Notes under the pieces: generated by a model
What the model was told of the DNA's origin: nothing
The model's database searches: none
Seen by the model: only the letters and a program-made list of their open reading frames with translations
Position numbers and translations under genes: made by a program
Source: Chloroflexi bacterium HGW-Chloroflexi-1
GTDB lineage: Bacteria > Chloroflexota > Anaerolineae > CG2-30-64-16
Direction: 5' to 3'
NCBI GenBank assembly: GCA_002842085.1
Contig: PHCA01000014.1
Coordinates: 1 to 38,799, forward strand
DNA length: 38,799 bases
Part shown: positions 1 through 10,400 of the stretch, one piece after another
Layout of the letters: every line of letters starts with the position of its first letter
Numbering within the stretch: position 1 is the first letter of the stretch

Positions 1-308
1 CGCGCTCCAAGGCATCGACCAGCCGGCGCATGGCCGGGAGCACCTCGCCGTTCAGCTCGTTGAAAAAGGCGGTTGCCCCGCGGCCTTGCCAGCCGCCCCC
101 TGCTAAGGACTGAGGATTAAATAACTTGGGCAAGTCCCCTCTTCATTTGCCGGAGCAGATGAGTAAGTTATTTAGTCCTTAGCCCTAATGGTCGCATGGC
201 TCGCTGCACGCGGTCGGTCAGCTCCTGGTTGGCTCGGGCCTGGCTGCCGAAGCGTCTAGCCAGGTTGGCAAGCTCGTCGTACCAGGCCTGGATGAAGTCG
301 CTGGACAT
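1..308 (-). pseudogene. WXG100-family protein gene, interrupted by a palindromic element and cut by the window edge
   Basis: Reading leftward from the ATG at 308-306, the first ~41 codons encode a helix typical of the WXG100 N-terminus (begins MSSDFIQAWYDELANLARRF, ends ...RAMRPL). The frame then meets a stop inside an ~80-bp palindrome (104-184). Beyond the palindrome, in another frame, positions 100 to 1 encode the second WXG100 helix: GGGWQGRGATAFFNELNG, then VLPAMRRLVDALER, running off the window. Joining the halves puts the W-x-G turn at residue ~45, the same place as in the WXG100 protein encoded at 1173-2351. The gene is therefore a WXG100 secretion substrate or partner split by an insertion. 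It lies 58 nt downstream of an EspG-like gene in the same orientation, so it was probably the last visible member of the secretion operon. The remaining 3' part lies outside the window. I am confident of the family, less so of whether the interruption is fixed in the population. Confidence 0.75.
104..184. mobile_element. ~80-bp MITE-like palindrome inside the WXG100 gene
   Basis: The left end reads CTAAGGACT, a 7-bp extra stretch, then AAATAACTT. The right end is the inverted copy AAGTTATTTAGTCCTTAG. The body has no coding capacity. It sits exactly where the W-x-G turn of a WXG100 protein should be encoded, so it is an insertion and not native sequence. The ends carry TA dinucleotides, but the exact target duplication cannot be resolved because flanking G/C runs are ambiguous. 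Similar in size and in the internal AAATAACTT motif to the element at 28153-28232. Confidence 0.6.
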
Positions 309-366
309 GGTTCGTGCCTCATCGATGATGAACTGGTCCAGGGCTGACCGTCAGAGATCACCGGCC

Positions 367-1176
367 TTACAGGCTCTTGGCCAGCAGGTCGCGAATCTCC
401 TCCGCCGTCGCGGTCTTCACCAGGAGCGGCGCCTTGGCCTCCTGGCCGGCCGCGGGCGCCACCCACCAGGCATGTTTACCGTTTTGCACCAGGGTGAACT
501 CACGCGAGCGCACTGCCTGGTTGCCTTGTTGTTTCAGCGTTTGCAGGATCGAGACGCGCGGGGAGGAGACCAGCGTGGACACCAGGGCGCCGGCTGCGGC
601 GTTCGGGACGCCGGCTTGCGTCAGCAAAGCCGTCGCGCGCGCCGCGTCGCCGGCACTGGCGAGTTGCCGGGCATCGGCGAAGTCCTGGCGCGGCACGGTG
701 AACTCCAGCGGTTGCGCGACGGGCACATCCCCGCACTCGCAGAAGGCCAGCACCTGGTTGACGAGATCCTCCTTGGATTGCAGCAAGGTGAACCGGTGCA
801 ACACGGCAGACGGTCGGGTGTGGACGACCACGTCGGCGCCACGGATGTGCCCGAAGAGGCGGTGCGGTGCTTGACCACCTGACGGCCAATGATAGGCCAG
901 CACAGCATCTTGCGAGTAGGCGCAGACGCCCACGGCGGTCAGCAAGGCGCGGTGCACCAGCAACTCACCGTCGGCCCGAATTTGCGCCAACTCGCGGGCC
1001 AGCAAGGCGCGCCTGGCAACCACCACGGCAAAAGCCTGTTGATCAGGCGCCAACTCTCCCGTCGGCTCGCGATCCAGGCCCGGGATCGTCGGGGCGCGCA
1101 GCACGTCCAGGATCGCCAGCAGCTCCTCGCGCGACAACAGCACTGTCAGCGGTTGTGATCGAGACTCCTCGTTCAT
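367..1176 (-). CDS. EspG-like type VII secretion chaperone candidate
   Basis: 269 residues, soluble, no signal peptide. It starts with an acidic segment and an LSREELLAILDVL helix. It continues with a helix rich in Ala and Arg (VVVARRALLARELAQI), a DGELLVHRALLTAVGVCA segment, then beta-rich stretches around residues 85-150, and ends with VKTATAEEIRDLLAKSL. The same order occurs in the protein encoded at 14610-15398: a helix, then 'L..dG.L...i..al.vca', a beta sheet, and a C-terminal helix ending 'a.aeeI.dll'. This layout matches the general plan of mycobacterial EspG, the cytosolic chaperone for PE/PPE substrates, but sequence identity is low and the assignment is inference. Its ATG overlaps the stop of the WXG100/Gly-rich gene by 4 nt (ATGA), so the two are translationally coupled. 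That is the relation expected of a substrate and its dedicated chaperone. Alternative: an unrelated alpha/beta protein specific to this locus. Confidence 0.5.
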   Translation of the reverse strand: MNEESRSQPLTVLLSREELLAILDVLRAPTIPGLDREPTGELAPDQQAFAVVVARRALLARELAQIRADGELLVHRALLTAVGVCAYSQDAVLAYHWPSGGQAPHRLFGHIRGADVVVHTRPSAVLHRFTLLQSKEDLVNQVLAFCECGDVPVAQPLEFTVPRQDFADARQLASAGDAARATALLTQAGVPNAAAGALVSTLVSSPRVSILQTLKQQGNQAVRSREFTLVQNGKHAWWVAPAAGQEAKAPLLVKTATAEEIRDLLAKSL

Positions 1177-2351
1177 GGTGCTCCTTTCGACTTGTCCTTG
1201 ATAGCTTTGCCCAACAGTGCCAGGAACGGGCTGAGCGCGGCCAGGCCCATCGGGATGCCCACATTGGCCTGCGCAGCTAGCTGCCCCGCGGCCGCCCCAC
1301 TGCCGGCTCCGCCCTGGGCCGCAACGCTCGCTGGCGTGGCTTTCACTGCGGCGCCGAGGCTGCCCGCGCCGCCGATGCTTTGGTAGCGTAGCGGGCCAGG
1401 CGGCAGCGCGGCTGCCGCCTGGCTGCCGGCGCCGGCGCCGTACCCTTGCCCAAACGGGCTGCCGCCACCGGATGGCTGGCTCATGCCGGCGCCAGTGCTG
1501 GGACCGCCACCTCCCGGCGAGCCACCACCGCTGCCCATGTCACCACCACCCCCGCTGGGAGCGCCACCTCCACTGGACCCGCCGCCGAGACCGCTGTCCA
1601 TCCCGGCGCCAGCGCCGCCACCCATGCCGTCGCCGAGTCCGCCGCCACCAGCGCTGCCACCCATGCCAGCGCCGTAAGCCTGGTCAACCCCGGAAAGCCA
1701 GTCGTCGGGAACGCTGAAGTCGCCAGCGCCGCCCCCCAGCCCACCGCCGCCGGCGCCGCCGCCGGCGAAATCGCCGTCAGAGCCATACCCGTAGTCATTC
1801 TGTATCTGGTCCAACCGCGCATCATCGATGTCGCCGGGCATGAAACCACCGTCGTCCCAGGCGCCTCCAGCCCCCCCACCGAGATCACCGATAGGATGTG
1901 TTTCACCGCTGTTGGCGAAGAAATCGCCGATGGTCTCACCCGTTCCTCCTACACCAAGGCCGCCGCCGATGTCGCCACCGACGTCGCCTCCCGCACCGCC
2001 GATGCTGCCCCCTGCATCGCCGACCGCGCTCCCGATCGCAGCCCCGCCACCGGTATCCTGGCGGAAGGGTGAGGCGGCCTGCTCCTCGGCGTTGCGCAGG
2101 ACTTCCTCGATCTGTTTTGTCACGCGGTCGGCCTCGGCCAGCGCAGCCGCCAGGCGCTGTACCGCCGGCAGGACCTTGTCCGACAGCTCTGCGAAGAATG
2201 CCTCCGACCCCTTGCCGACCCAGGCCGGCCTCAGCAGAGACATCTGGCGATGCAGATCGCTGTGCATCTGGCGCATCTTGTTCGCCTGCTGCGCGAAGCG
2301 TTTCGCCAGGGCCGCCAAAGACTCATAATTCGCCTGAATGATATCCGCCAT
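1173..2351 (-). CDS. WXG100-domain protein with long Gly-rich C-terminal region
   Basis: 392 residues. Residues 1-95 form a classic WXG100 helical hairpin: MADIIQANYESLAALAKRFA, then the turn W44-V-G46 followed by KGSEAFFAELSDKVLPA. Residues ~100-340 are low complexity, dominated by Gly with Ser, Ala and Asp (GGGG, GGAG and GDIGGG runs). The last ~50 residues are more hydrophobic (GIPMGLAALSPFLALLGKAI) and end in a basic tail. Canonical EsxA-type WXG100 proteins are ~100 residues, so this is an extended form, like PPE/LXG-style substrates that carry the WXG module only as an export signal. A strong ribosome site (AAGGAGGG, 7-8 nt before the ATG) supports the start. The downstream EspG-like gene overlaps it by 4 nt. 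Likely an exported surface or secreted protein of the type VII-like system; the function of the Gly-rich part is unknown. Confidence 0.85.
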   Translation of the reverse strand: MADIIQANYESLAALAKRFAQQANKMRQMHSDLHRQMSLLRPAWVGKGSEAFFAELSDKVLPAVQRLAAALAEADRVTKQIEEVLRNAEEQAASPFRQDTGGGAAIGSAVGDAGGSIGGAGGDVGGDIGGGLGVGGTGETIGDFFANSGETHPIGDLGGGAGGAWDDGGFMPGDIDDARLDQIQNDYGYGSDGDFAGGGAGGGGLGGGAGDFSVPDDWLSGVDQAYGAGMGGSAGGGGLGDGMGGGAGAGMDSGLGGGSSGGGAPSGGGGDMGSGGGSPGGGGPSTGAGMSQPSGGGSPFGQGYGAGAGSQAAAALPPGPLRYQSIGGAGSLGAAVKATPASVAAQGGAGSGAAAGQLAAQANVGIPMGLAALSPFLALLGKAIKDKSKGAP

Positions 2352-2405
2352 GGTTTACCCTCCTTGCGTCAAACGGATTCTCGATTTTGGGCTTATTGCC
2401 CAGTC

Positions 2406-2921
2406 CTACATCGTATGCAGGTACAACAGTACTTGGTTGCCAACGATCACCACATAGCCATCCTGCAGGGAGCCCTTTGCAAATAGCTCCGGTTGAAAGC
2501 GCCGCGCTGCAAGCCTTAAGTAGTCCGGATATAAATCATCAACCACGAATGCCTCCCGGATTGTCTCAGGGAACCAGGATTGAACGAAGGTCTTAGCAAC
2601 ATAGACCACACTTGGATTGGTCTGCTCAACCATTTGCTTCTCTAGTTGGAGGATGGCTGCGTCAGCGAATTCCAATATGGCAACCAACTCGAAATCAGTT
2701 GGGCCGATGCCTGCGGTACGGACACCTTTTTCGGTTGTCTGCCAACGCGCCTCAAGGGGCGGCATAGGAAGCTCGATCAACTTGCCTAATTTGATGGCGT
2801 CTGTTTCGTACGATATTGTCATGGTAGGCTCCTTAACGGGTCGCGTTTCCGGACCGCTTTGGCATGCGCCCAGAAGCAATAAGATCACGATCATAGTCAA
2901 TAGGAGTATCATTGCTCTCAT
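2406..2921 (-). CDS. Putative lipoprotein of unknown function
   Basis: 171 residues from the ATG at 2921; a TTG one codon earlier and an ATG three codons later (2912) are alternative starts. The N-terminus is a very hydrophobic segment (MILLLTMIVILLLLGAC) ending in a lipobox LLGAC, so the mature protein would begin at a lipidated Cys and be membrane-anchored outside the cytoplasm. The mature part is 150 residues, mixed alpha/beta, with no motif I recognise; it contains FELVAILEFADAAILQLEK and a C-terminal VVIVGNQVLLYL strand. It lies between the WXG100/Gly-rich gene and another small lipoprotein gene, in the same direction as the secretion genes. It may be an accessory cell-surface part of that system, but nothing in the sequence proves it. 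Confidence 0.7.
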   Translation of the reverse strand: MRAMILLLTMIVILLLLGACQSGPETRPVKEPTMTISYETDAIKLGKLIELPMPPLEARWQTTEKGVRTAGIGPTDFELVAILEFADAAILQLEKQMVEQTNPSVVYVAKTFVQSWFPETIREAFVVDDLYPDYLRLAARRFQPELFAKGSLQDGYVVIVGNQVLLYLHTM

Positions 2922-3007
2922 CAAGTGTTGAACACCAGTAGATAGATGACGAGCGTTTCCGCAGTAAGATTAATGACCACCAGGTTATATAGTGAGTCAG
3001 ATAAAGA

Positions 3008-3069
3008 TTCGTAGGGGCAGTGCCTTGCGCCTGCCCTGGGCGACCGCAAGGGATCGCCCCTACCACGAA
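3008..3069. repeat. Intergenic palindromic repeat (GTAGGGGC...GCCCCTAC)
   Basis: Outer arms TTCGTAGGGGC and GCCCCTACCACGAA surround two inner hairpins (TGCCTTGCGCC / GGCGACCGCAAGGGATCGCC). It lies between two lipoprotein genes, just past the stop of the rightmost one. This type of GTAGGGGC palindrome is a common dispersed repeat in many bacterial genomes, and it could also act as a terminator-like hairpin here. Confidence 0.6.
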
Positions 3070-3072
3070 ACA

Positions 3073-3531
3073 TTATCTGAACTTTGCGTCCGGGACTTGC
3101 CACCAATCTGTGGCGTCCGCAAACGGCGCTTCGGTCGAGAGGAAGGGGGTGTCGCCCGGCGCCAGCGGCTCCGTCACACCGAGAGCGGCCAGATAGGCAG
3201 CCAGGTCACTACTTGGCAGGTTGAAGCGGGCAATGACCATCGTGTCCAATGCCGCTTCTCCCATCGTGTGGATCTCGGTAGCACTGGCAGGCATCGGCTG
3301 ACCGATGCACTGTTCGACGGCCTTACGATCGAACTGTTGGGTCAAGAATCGCATGGGATCGAAGGTCTGGGTTTCTGGCTTCTTCATATTGGGACTCGCC
3401 TCGCAGGCGGTTAATGCGACCAGCGCAATCAGGAAAAGCGCCACTCTTATGGCCGTGCAACTCGATAAGGGGCGGTGGGCGTTCGCCAATTGCCCCGTAT
3501 CAGACCCGGTTAGCTTAGAACAGTTTATCAT
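3073..3531 (-). CDS. Putative small lipoprotein
   Basis: Up to 152 residues. The hydrophobic signal segment (VALFLIALVALTAC) is preceded by ~28 polar residues when the ATG at 3531 is used, which is long for a lipoprotein n-region. An internal GTG start near the signal segment is therefore quite possible. The lipobox reads ALTAC; the mature part is ~110 residues. It contains DRKAVEQCIGQPMPASATEI and FNLPSSDLAAYLAALG, and ends with ATDWWQVPDAKFR. The WW and the 'NLP..DL..yL..LG' pattern look like a defined small domain, but I cannot name a family. Same strand as the secretion locus; one repeat separates it from the FHA gene, so it may be a separate transcription unit. Confidence 0.6.
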   Translation of the reverse strand: MINCSKLTGSDTGQLANAHRPLSSCTAIRVALFLIALVALTACEASPNMKKPETQTFDPMRFLTQQFDRKAVEQCIGQPMPASATEIHTMGEAALDTMVIARFNLPSSDLAAYLAALGVTEPLAPGDTPFLSTEAPFADATDWWQVPDAKFR

Positions 3532-3545
3532 AACCTATCTCCATT

Positions 3546-3681
3546 CGTAACTACTCAGCTTGTCATTGCGAGGAGGTGTTTTTTGCGGTTGCGAGGCACG
3601 CAGCAAAGCAATCGGGATTGCCGCAATCCGAGATTGCTTCGCAAAAAACGCTCGCAATGACACGGCGGCTGAGTAGTTACG
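3546..3681. repeat. Dispersed palindromic element, copy 1 (ends GTAACTACTCAG)
   Basis: Begins CGTAACTACTCAG and ends with the inverted copy CTGAGTAGTTACG. Inside it carries TCATTGCGAG and GCAATC blocks arranged as nested inverted repeats (CAATCGGGATTGCCGCAATC). Related copies occur at 17050-17200 and 38610-38761. No coding capacity. It separates the FHA gene from the two lipoprotein genes. Confidence 0.85.
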
Positions 3682-3728
3682 AAAACCTTATGAACGTTGT
3701 CTGCTTGCCGTAAAACTTTCGACGAATA

Positions 3729-4436
3729 TTAGCCATCCGCCGCTTTCTCGGCAGGGCTAATGGCGCCCGCTTCGGCAGCAACGGGCGCGGCCGGCTGAGC
3801 GCGCACGATGAACTTGAGCGCCAGGTCGCTGCGATCCAGGCGAAGCGCATCCCCTGGGTGCAACGCCTGCCGTCGCGCGCCCAACGGTATCGCGGCCGAG
3901 CCGTCCTGCGGCACGAGGGAAGCCGGATTGCCCGACAAGTTTTCGGCGTACCACACGCCGTCTTGCTCGGTCAGCTTCACGTGGCGCCGCGAGACCCGCA
4001 GACCGGTGGTGTATGACTTCAGATCGACCGCGACCAGCTCGTTGAGCGGCTGGCGCTCACTGGCTCGGCCTATGATCGCCGGCTGCCAGTGGATCCTGTA
4101 TGCCTGGCCCATGCGTGGCTCGCGCAGGTAGATCGGTTGCGAAGGCCGTCCGGCGCCCTCCGGCAAGGGCAGATCGATCTCCTCCAACCGCAATCGCGCG
4201 CCTTCCTGGAGCCCCTGCTGCCCGATCGGTGTCTCGTCATCCAGCGGATAACCGTCTGCCGCGCGCACCAGCCGATAGTCGGCCGGGGTGTCGCCCAGGT
4301 ATTCCAGCTCGCGGAACTCCTGTAGGATCGTCTCGACCAACTGGGGCGGCTTCAGCTCGGGGAGCGCCAGGGCCTGCTGGTCGGTCTTCTCGAAGATATC
4401 AATACGCAAATCGAGACGTTTCTGGCTGGATGCCAT
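3729..4436 (-). CDS. Ubiquitin-like (YukD/EccD-N type) and FHA domain fusion protein
   Basis: 235 residues, cytosolic. Residues ~8-88 look like the ubiquitin-like fold of YukD and of the EccD N-terminus: a first strand LRIDIFEK, then a helix-like VETILQEFRELEY, then DGYPLDDETPIGQQGLQEGARLRL, the classic 'pL....tl...gl..G..l.l' ending. Residues ~118-211 form an FHA phosphothreonine-binding domain, with conserved G123-R124, S149-R-R-H152, N166 and N170, and a final LHPGDALRLDRSDLALKFIV. In Firmicutes the FHA domains sit on EssC and the ubiquitin-like protein is separate; in actinobacteria the ubiquitin-like part is fused to EccD. Here both adaptor folds are on one small protein directly downstream of the ATPase gene (18-nt gap, AAGGAG ribosome site). 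It probably docks on the secretion ATPase or on phosphorylated partners. Confidence 0.85.
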   Translation of the reverse strand: MASSQKRLDLRIDIFEKTDQQALALPELKPPQLVETILQEFRELEYLGDTPADYRLVRAADGYPLDDETPIGQQGLQEGARLRLEEIDLPLPEGAGRPSQPIYLREPRMGQAYRIHWQPAIIGRASERQPLNELVAVDLKSYTTGLRVSRRHVKLTEQDGVWYAENLSGNPASLVPQDGSAAIPLGARRQALHPGDALRLDRSDLALKFIVRAQPAAPVAAEAGAISPAEKAADG

Positions 4437-4454
4437 TGGTTTCGCTCCTTCATG

Positions 4455-7400
4455 TTATCCAACTTCGTCGGCGCGGCTGCTCCCGCCCGGCGGCGGGAAC
4501 ATCTCATCGACCGCCATCAGGATCGAGGTGTCGTCCATAACCCCCGCCATGCTGTCGATGCTGTCGTCGGTCAACCCCATCTCCCGCTGGCCCTGCCACC
4601 ACACCTGCTTGAACAGCGGCATCAGGGAGGCGGTATCGCTCCAGCTCGCTGCGTCGAGCGCACCCAGCGCGGGCGCCACGATCGGCGTTGCACCCGGCGA
4701 ATCCTGCAGGCGTTTTGCCTCCCACTGCAGCGCGCGTTGCACACGCGCCATCGTCTCCAGCGCCTTCTCGCCCTGCTCGGGGGCCGGCGCGTCCCCGGCG
4801 GCTGCCGGCGTCTGACCGTTGCCCTCCGCGGGTGCGGCCGACCACGTCGCCCGGGGGCCAGGATGCCGGTCCAGGAGCATCTCGATCCACCAGTCGAGCG
4901 CCTGGGGGAGCTGGTCTTCCTCCTCCGAGCCGGAGCCGGGTGGCAGGTTCAGGCCATCGTAAGGGCTGGCGACCTGGATCATCGTGGGCAGCCCCGACTT
5001 AACCGCGTAGCCACGGCCGATCGCCAAATCCTTGCCGCTGCGGAAACTGGCTGGGATGCGCATCACCCGCAGCGCGTCCAGCGAGCCCGGGGTGCGCAGG
5101 CCGACGCCGAAATAGGTGGCCTGCACCGCCCGCCTGAACTCACTGATGCCGCTGTCGAGTGCACCTGCCAGGACGAAGTGGGCTCCGTCGCGGCCGTAGC
5201 GGCGGGCCACGGTCGCCAGATCCTGTACCAGCTCGCTGTGGCGGTCTATCTCCTCAGCGATATCGTCGTAGTTATCGATCAGGACGAAAATCTCGCGCAC
5301 CGGGACGCGCGTCGCCAACGCCTGCGCCTCGGCCTTCAACGCACGCGCCATGGACACCAGCTCGTCCAGCTCGTTGACCGTGGCGACCACGTGGGGCAGA
5401 TCGTCCAGCCGGCGCCGGCCGCCGTACTCGACGAACCGGCGCTGCGGATCAACCAGCACCAGCAGCACTTGTTCGGGCGTGTAGCGGTAGGCCAGCGACA
5501 GCACGAAGTTGACCAATGTCGTCGTCTTGCCGGAAACGGGCGGGCCAACCACCAGGAAGTGTAGGCCGGTACGCTTGAGGTCGAAGACGGCCGGCTGCAA
5601 GTCGCCGCTTTGTCCCAACACCGCCTCGACACGATTCGTCCTGACCGCGGGGGACCGCTCCAGCATAGACTTCAGCGGCACGATCTCCGGGAGGATGTCG
5701 ATGTGATCAGGCTTCGACCGCCAGGCCCGCCGGCCAGCCGCCATCTCGGCCGCCATGTTGCCGGCCAGCAGACGCAACTCATCCGCCTCCAGCCGCGTGT
5801 CACGGCCATCTGCCCCCGGCAGCGCGCCGACCGGGAGGGCCGCCTGGAACAGCATCGGCCGGCGGCTGATGCGGATGTAGCCGCGGCCCGGGATGTCGTC
5901 GATCTCGATGGCCCCGCGGCCGACGATATCCATGTAGCGATCCGGATTGCTCTGCTTGAAGGTGATCTGCTCGCCGATGAGTGCCAGCAACCGGCTGGGC
6001 AGGTTGTTTGGACCGTTGGCAGCCATGACGAAGCTGATACCGGCCGCCAGCGAACGACGCACCAGCGGAGTCACCATGGCATCGATGAACAGCTCGTAGT
6101 TCTCGTGCAGCGGTGCGAAGTTGTCGATCACCACCAGCACCGCCGGCAACGCCTGGTCGGGGAAGCGCGCGTTGTACTCGTAGAGATTGCTGACCCCCGC
6201 AGCGGCCAGGGTCTGGCTGCGTTCGTCCGCCAGGCGAGTCAGCTTGTCCAGCAGGCGCTGGAGTCGCTCATCGAAGCTTTCCTCGTCGGCGTAGAGCACG
6301 GCGCCCATCTGCGGCAACGCCTCCAGGCTGCGGTAGTTACGGCCGCCCAGATCGAGCACGTGGATGTGCAGCTCGTCCGGCGAGTGAGTCGCGGCGAGAT
6401 CGACGATCAGGCTGCGCAGGAACGACGTCTTGCCCCAGCCAGAATCGCCGAACACGGCCAGGTGTTGGCGGGTCAGATCGAACCCTAACGGCGTCTGCCG
6501 CGCTTCTGCCGGATCATCCACCAGGCCGACGGCCGGCCGCATGGCCCCACTTTCCCAGTTCACGCCCGGCCAGAGATCGACCGTCTCGCCGTTGAGCCAG
6601 TCGGTCACGGCCTCGTTCAGCACAAAGGAGCGCTCGGCCTGAGCATCGAAGATGGCTGACTGCAGGCTGATGCTGTGGGGCGGCCGCGGCAGGAAGGCGG
6701 GCCATGGCTTGCGAGCCATCTGGCCCCCGGTCAGCTCGCCGGCCAGCATCACCACCGCGTCAAACAGCTTCGGCACGTCATCGCCGGCGAAGGTTTGGGC
6801 CGGGCGCGGCCGGGCGGGCCAGGTTACCGGCGGCTCACGATCGTCCGGTTGCGACTCGCCGGTGTAGGATACCTGGATCAGCTCCAACGGCTCGTTGCCG
6901 ACCTGCAGGTAGCCGCGGCCCGGCATCCCGTTCGGGAGGAACGCGGCGTCGGACCGGCGCAGCATCTCCTGGCTGGTGTCCGTCTGCTCCACCCGCAGGC
7001 ATAGCTTCAGCTTGATGTTGGCGCGCATCTGGTCGGTGACGCCCTTGGGCCGCTGCGAGGCCAGGATCAGATTGACGCCTTGGGAGCGGCCCACGCGGGT
7101 AATGCTTTCCAACTCATCCTTGTACTCCGGGTTGTCATCGATCATCTCCGCGTATTCGTCGATGATGATGAACAGGTGCGGATACGGCTCGCGGGTCAAA
7201 TGCCGCCCCTTGCGCCGGTACTCGATGATGTCCTTGGTGCCCGTGTCGGCGTTGAGCTGCTGCCGCCGCCGAATCTCGGCGTTGATCGCCGTGAACATGC
7301 GATTGACGGCAGCCTTGTTCAGGTTGGTGACGCTGTCCACGCAGTGCGGCAGCCGCTCGAACGGCTTGAACGCGCCGCCGCCCTTGTAATCTACCAGCAC

Positions 7401-10400
7401 GAAGTTGAGGATTTCCGGCGAGTAGTTCAGCGCCAGGCCGACGATCATGGTCATCAGCGCCTCGGACTTGCCCGAGCCGGTGCCGCCGGCCAGCATGCCG
7501 TGGACGCCGTCCCGCTTCGCCTCCAGGTGGAGCCGGCGCGGCTTCATCCCCGACTTGATGCCGATCGTCGCCTGCAGCCAGTCGGCGGCCTCGGCGGTCG
7601 CGTTACGCGCCCAGGTGCGGGCCATCGCGGCCTTCAGCTCGTCCAGGAACGCCCGGTCCGGGCTGAGGCCGAGCTCCTCCGTCAGCACCTGGCGATAGGA
7701 CGAGTTCTTGGGCAGTGCGTCGATACGCAGCGGCTCGCGGAACTTGTGCGTCGCGGCAGTTGCCGCCACGAACAACTGCATCTGCGCGCCGATGGCGCGA
7801 ATCTGCGCCGCCTCGCCGCGAATCTGGCCGGCGCTGAGCTGCGTGCCCGGCGGCAGTGCGATCTGGAACGCCAACGGTTGGCGGTCCACCCGCGTGAAGC
7901 CGCGGCCGGCGATCTCCTCCACCTCAGGGACGCGCGCGCCGACGATCCCGGCGTAGTCATCGGCCTCCGCTAACCGCAGCGTCAGCCGCTCGGTGAAGAG
8001 GCTGAGCAGCCGGCCGGACAGCACGTTCAGCCGGTTGGCGGTGATGACGAAGTGGATGCCGTACGCCTTCGACTGGCGCATCAGCGCCACCAGGGCCTCC
8101 AACAGGTTACTCGCGTCGTTCGCCTTGTCGTCGCCGCCGAAGGTTTCGATGTACTCGCCAAAATTGTCGATCGCGACCAGGATGGCCGGCTCGACTTTGC
8201 CGCTCCCGGCGCTGTTATACTCCGGCAACGTAGATACGCCCGCCTCGGCAAAGAGTTTCTTGCGCGCATCCAAGACGTCGTTCAGCTCGCGCAGGAGCTG
8301 CTGTACGCGCTCCTGGTAGCCCGGCTCGTCGGGCATGATGACGGTGCCCACCTGCGGCAGGCTGCGCAGCACCTCCAGATTGCGGCCGCCCAGGTCCAAC
8401 ACGTGCGCCTGGAACTCGTCCGGCGAATGTGTGCCGGCCAGGCTCAGGATCAGCGAGCGCAGGAAGGTCGTCTTGCCCCAACCGGAGGCGCCGAACATCA
8501 CCGCGTGGCCCTTGTTGAAGTCGACCAGCAACGGCAGTTGGCGCGCGTTGTACGGGTCATCCAGCAGCCCCGCCACCGCCCGCATGGCTTGCTTCGTCCA
8601 ATCGACATCCGGCCAGGCGCCTTTGCCGTCCAGCCAATCCTGCAGGAACGGGTTGAGCGCCAGCGGTTCGGCTGGCCCCAGCGGCGCCAGCGAGCGATAG
8701 GCCGGCTCGAAGTAGCGCTCGGCCAGGGGACTGGCCATGGTCAGCGCAGTGGGCAGGAAGGGCGGCCACGGGGTGCACGGCCGCGCCACCTGCCCCTCCG
8801 CCAGCAGATCGTTAGCCATGTCCACGATCACGTCGTAAAACTTAGGGGCTCGGCCACCCTCGCGCACCTCGGCGTAGGGGTAGGTCTCGCCGGTGTAGGC
8901 GGTCTGCATCAGCTCGATGCCTTCGCTGCCCACCTGCAGATAGCCGCGGCCGGGCAGACCACCCGGCAGGAACGCCGCGTCGGAGCGGCGCAGCATCTCG
9001 CGGCTGGTTTCGGTCTCTTCCACGCGCAGGCAGATGCGGAACTTGATGTTGGCTCGCATCTGGTCGGTGACGCCGATGGGCCGCTGCGCGGCCAGCAACA
9101 GGTTGACGCCTGCCGAGCGGCCTACGCGCGTGATGCTGTCCAGTTCCTCCTTGAACTCCGGGCTTTCGGAGATCATCTCGGCGTACTCGTCGATGATGAT
9201 GAAGAGGTGCGGATAGGGCGCGCCCGTCTGGTGATAGCCCTTCTGCCGGTATTCGACGATGTCCTTGGTGCCGGTGTCAGCGTTGAGCTTCTGCCTGTGC
9301 AGCATCTCCGCGTTGATCGCGGTGAACATGCGCCGGACGGCGGCCTTGTTCAGGTTGCTGATCGAGTCCACGCAGTGCGGCAACTCCTCGAACGGCTTGA
9401 ACGCGCCGCCGCCCTTGTAGTCCACCAGCACGAAGTTGAGGATGCTGGGGTCGTAGTTCAGCGCCAGCCCAACGACCAGCGTCATCAGCAGCTCGGACTT
9501 GCCGGAGCCGGTGCCGCCGGCGATCAGGCCGTGCACACCATCCCGCCTGGCTTCCAGGCGCATCTCGCGCGGCCGGTCGCCCGAGACCAGGCCGAGGGTC
9601 ACCTTCAGCCAGTCTGCGGTCTCGCTCTTGACGCTCGCGGCCCACCTGCCGCGCGTGATCTCCTTCAGCCGCGGCAGGAATGCCTCGTCCAGCGCCAGAC
9701 CATGCTCGCGCGCCAGGAGTTGCTTAAGGAGCACTGCTTTGGGCAGCGCACCGATCACCACCGGCGTCCGGTACGGTTTCGGCGCGCGCGCTATGAAGGC
9801 GCGCATGTTGGTCGCCAGGCGCTCCAGCTCGGAGTTTTCGTTGATCTGCTCGCCCCCGGCGGCGGCCGCCGCGTGCAACGCATCGGTCCGGTCGGCCCGT
9901 TGCAGGTCCACAGGCAGGGCCACCTGGAAGCTGAGCGCCAGGCGGTCGAGGCTGACGTAGCCGCGGCCGGGGATGTCGGCGATATCGGGCGCCGCCGCGC
10001 CCACGATGGCCCGGTAGTCGGTCGCGTCCCCCAGCTTCAGCGTGAAGCGCTCGGTGAAGAGGTTGAAAAGCTGAGTGGAGAGCACGTTGAGCTGGTTGAC
10101 CGTGACGATCAGGTGGACGCCGTACGGCTTGCATTCGCGGGCCAGGGTCACGAATTTGTCCAGCACGGTCTCCACGTCCTCCTTGCCGCCGCCGAACGTC
10201 TCCTTGAATTCGGTGAAGTTGTCGATGGCAACGACGATGCCGGGCAGCGGATCGTTGGGGTGGCTGGCGTTGTACTGGTAAATATCGCCCAGGCCGGCGT
10301 TGCTCAGGATCGTCTTGCGCTTGTCGACGATGGTGTCGAGCTCGCGCAGGAGCTGCTCGACGCGTTCCTGGTAGCCTTCCTCGTCAGGGTTGATCACGGC

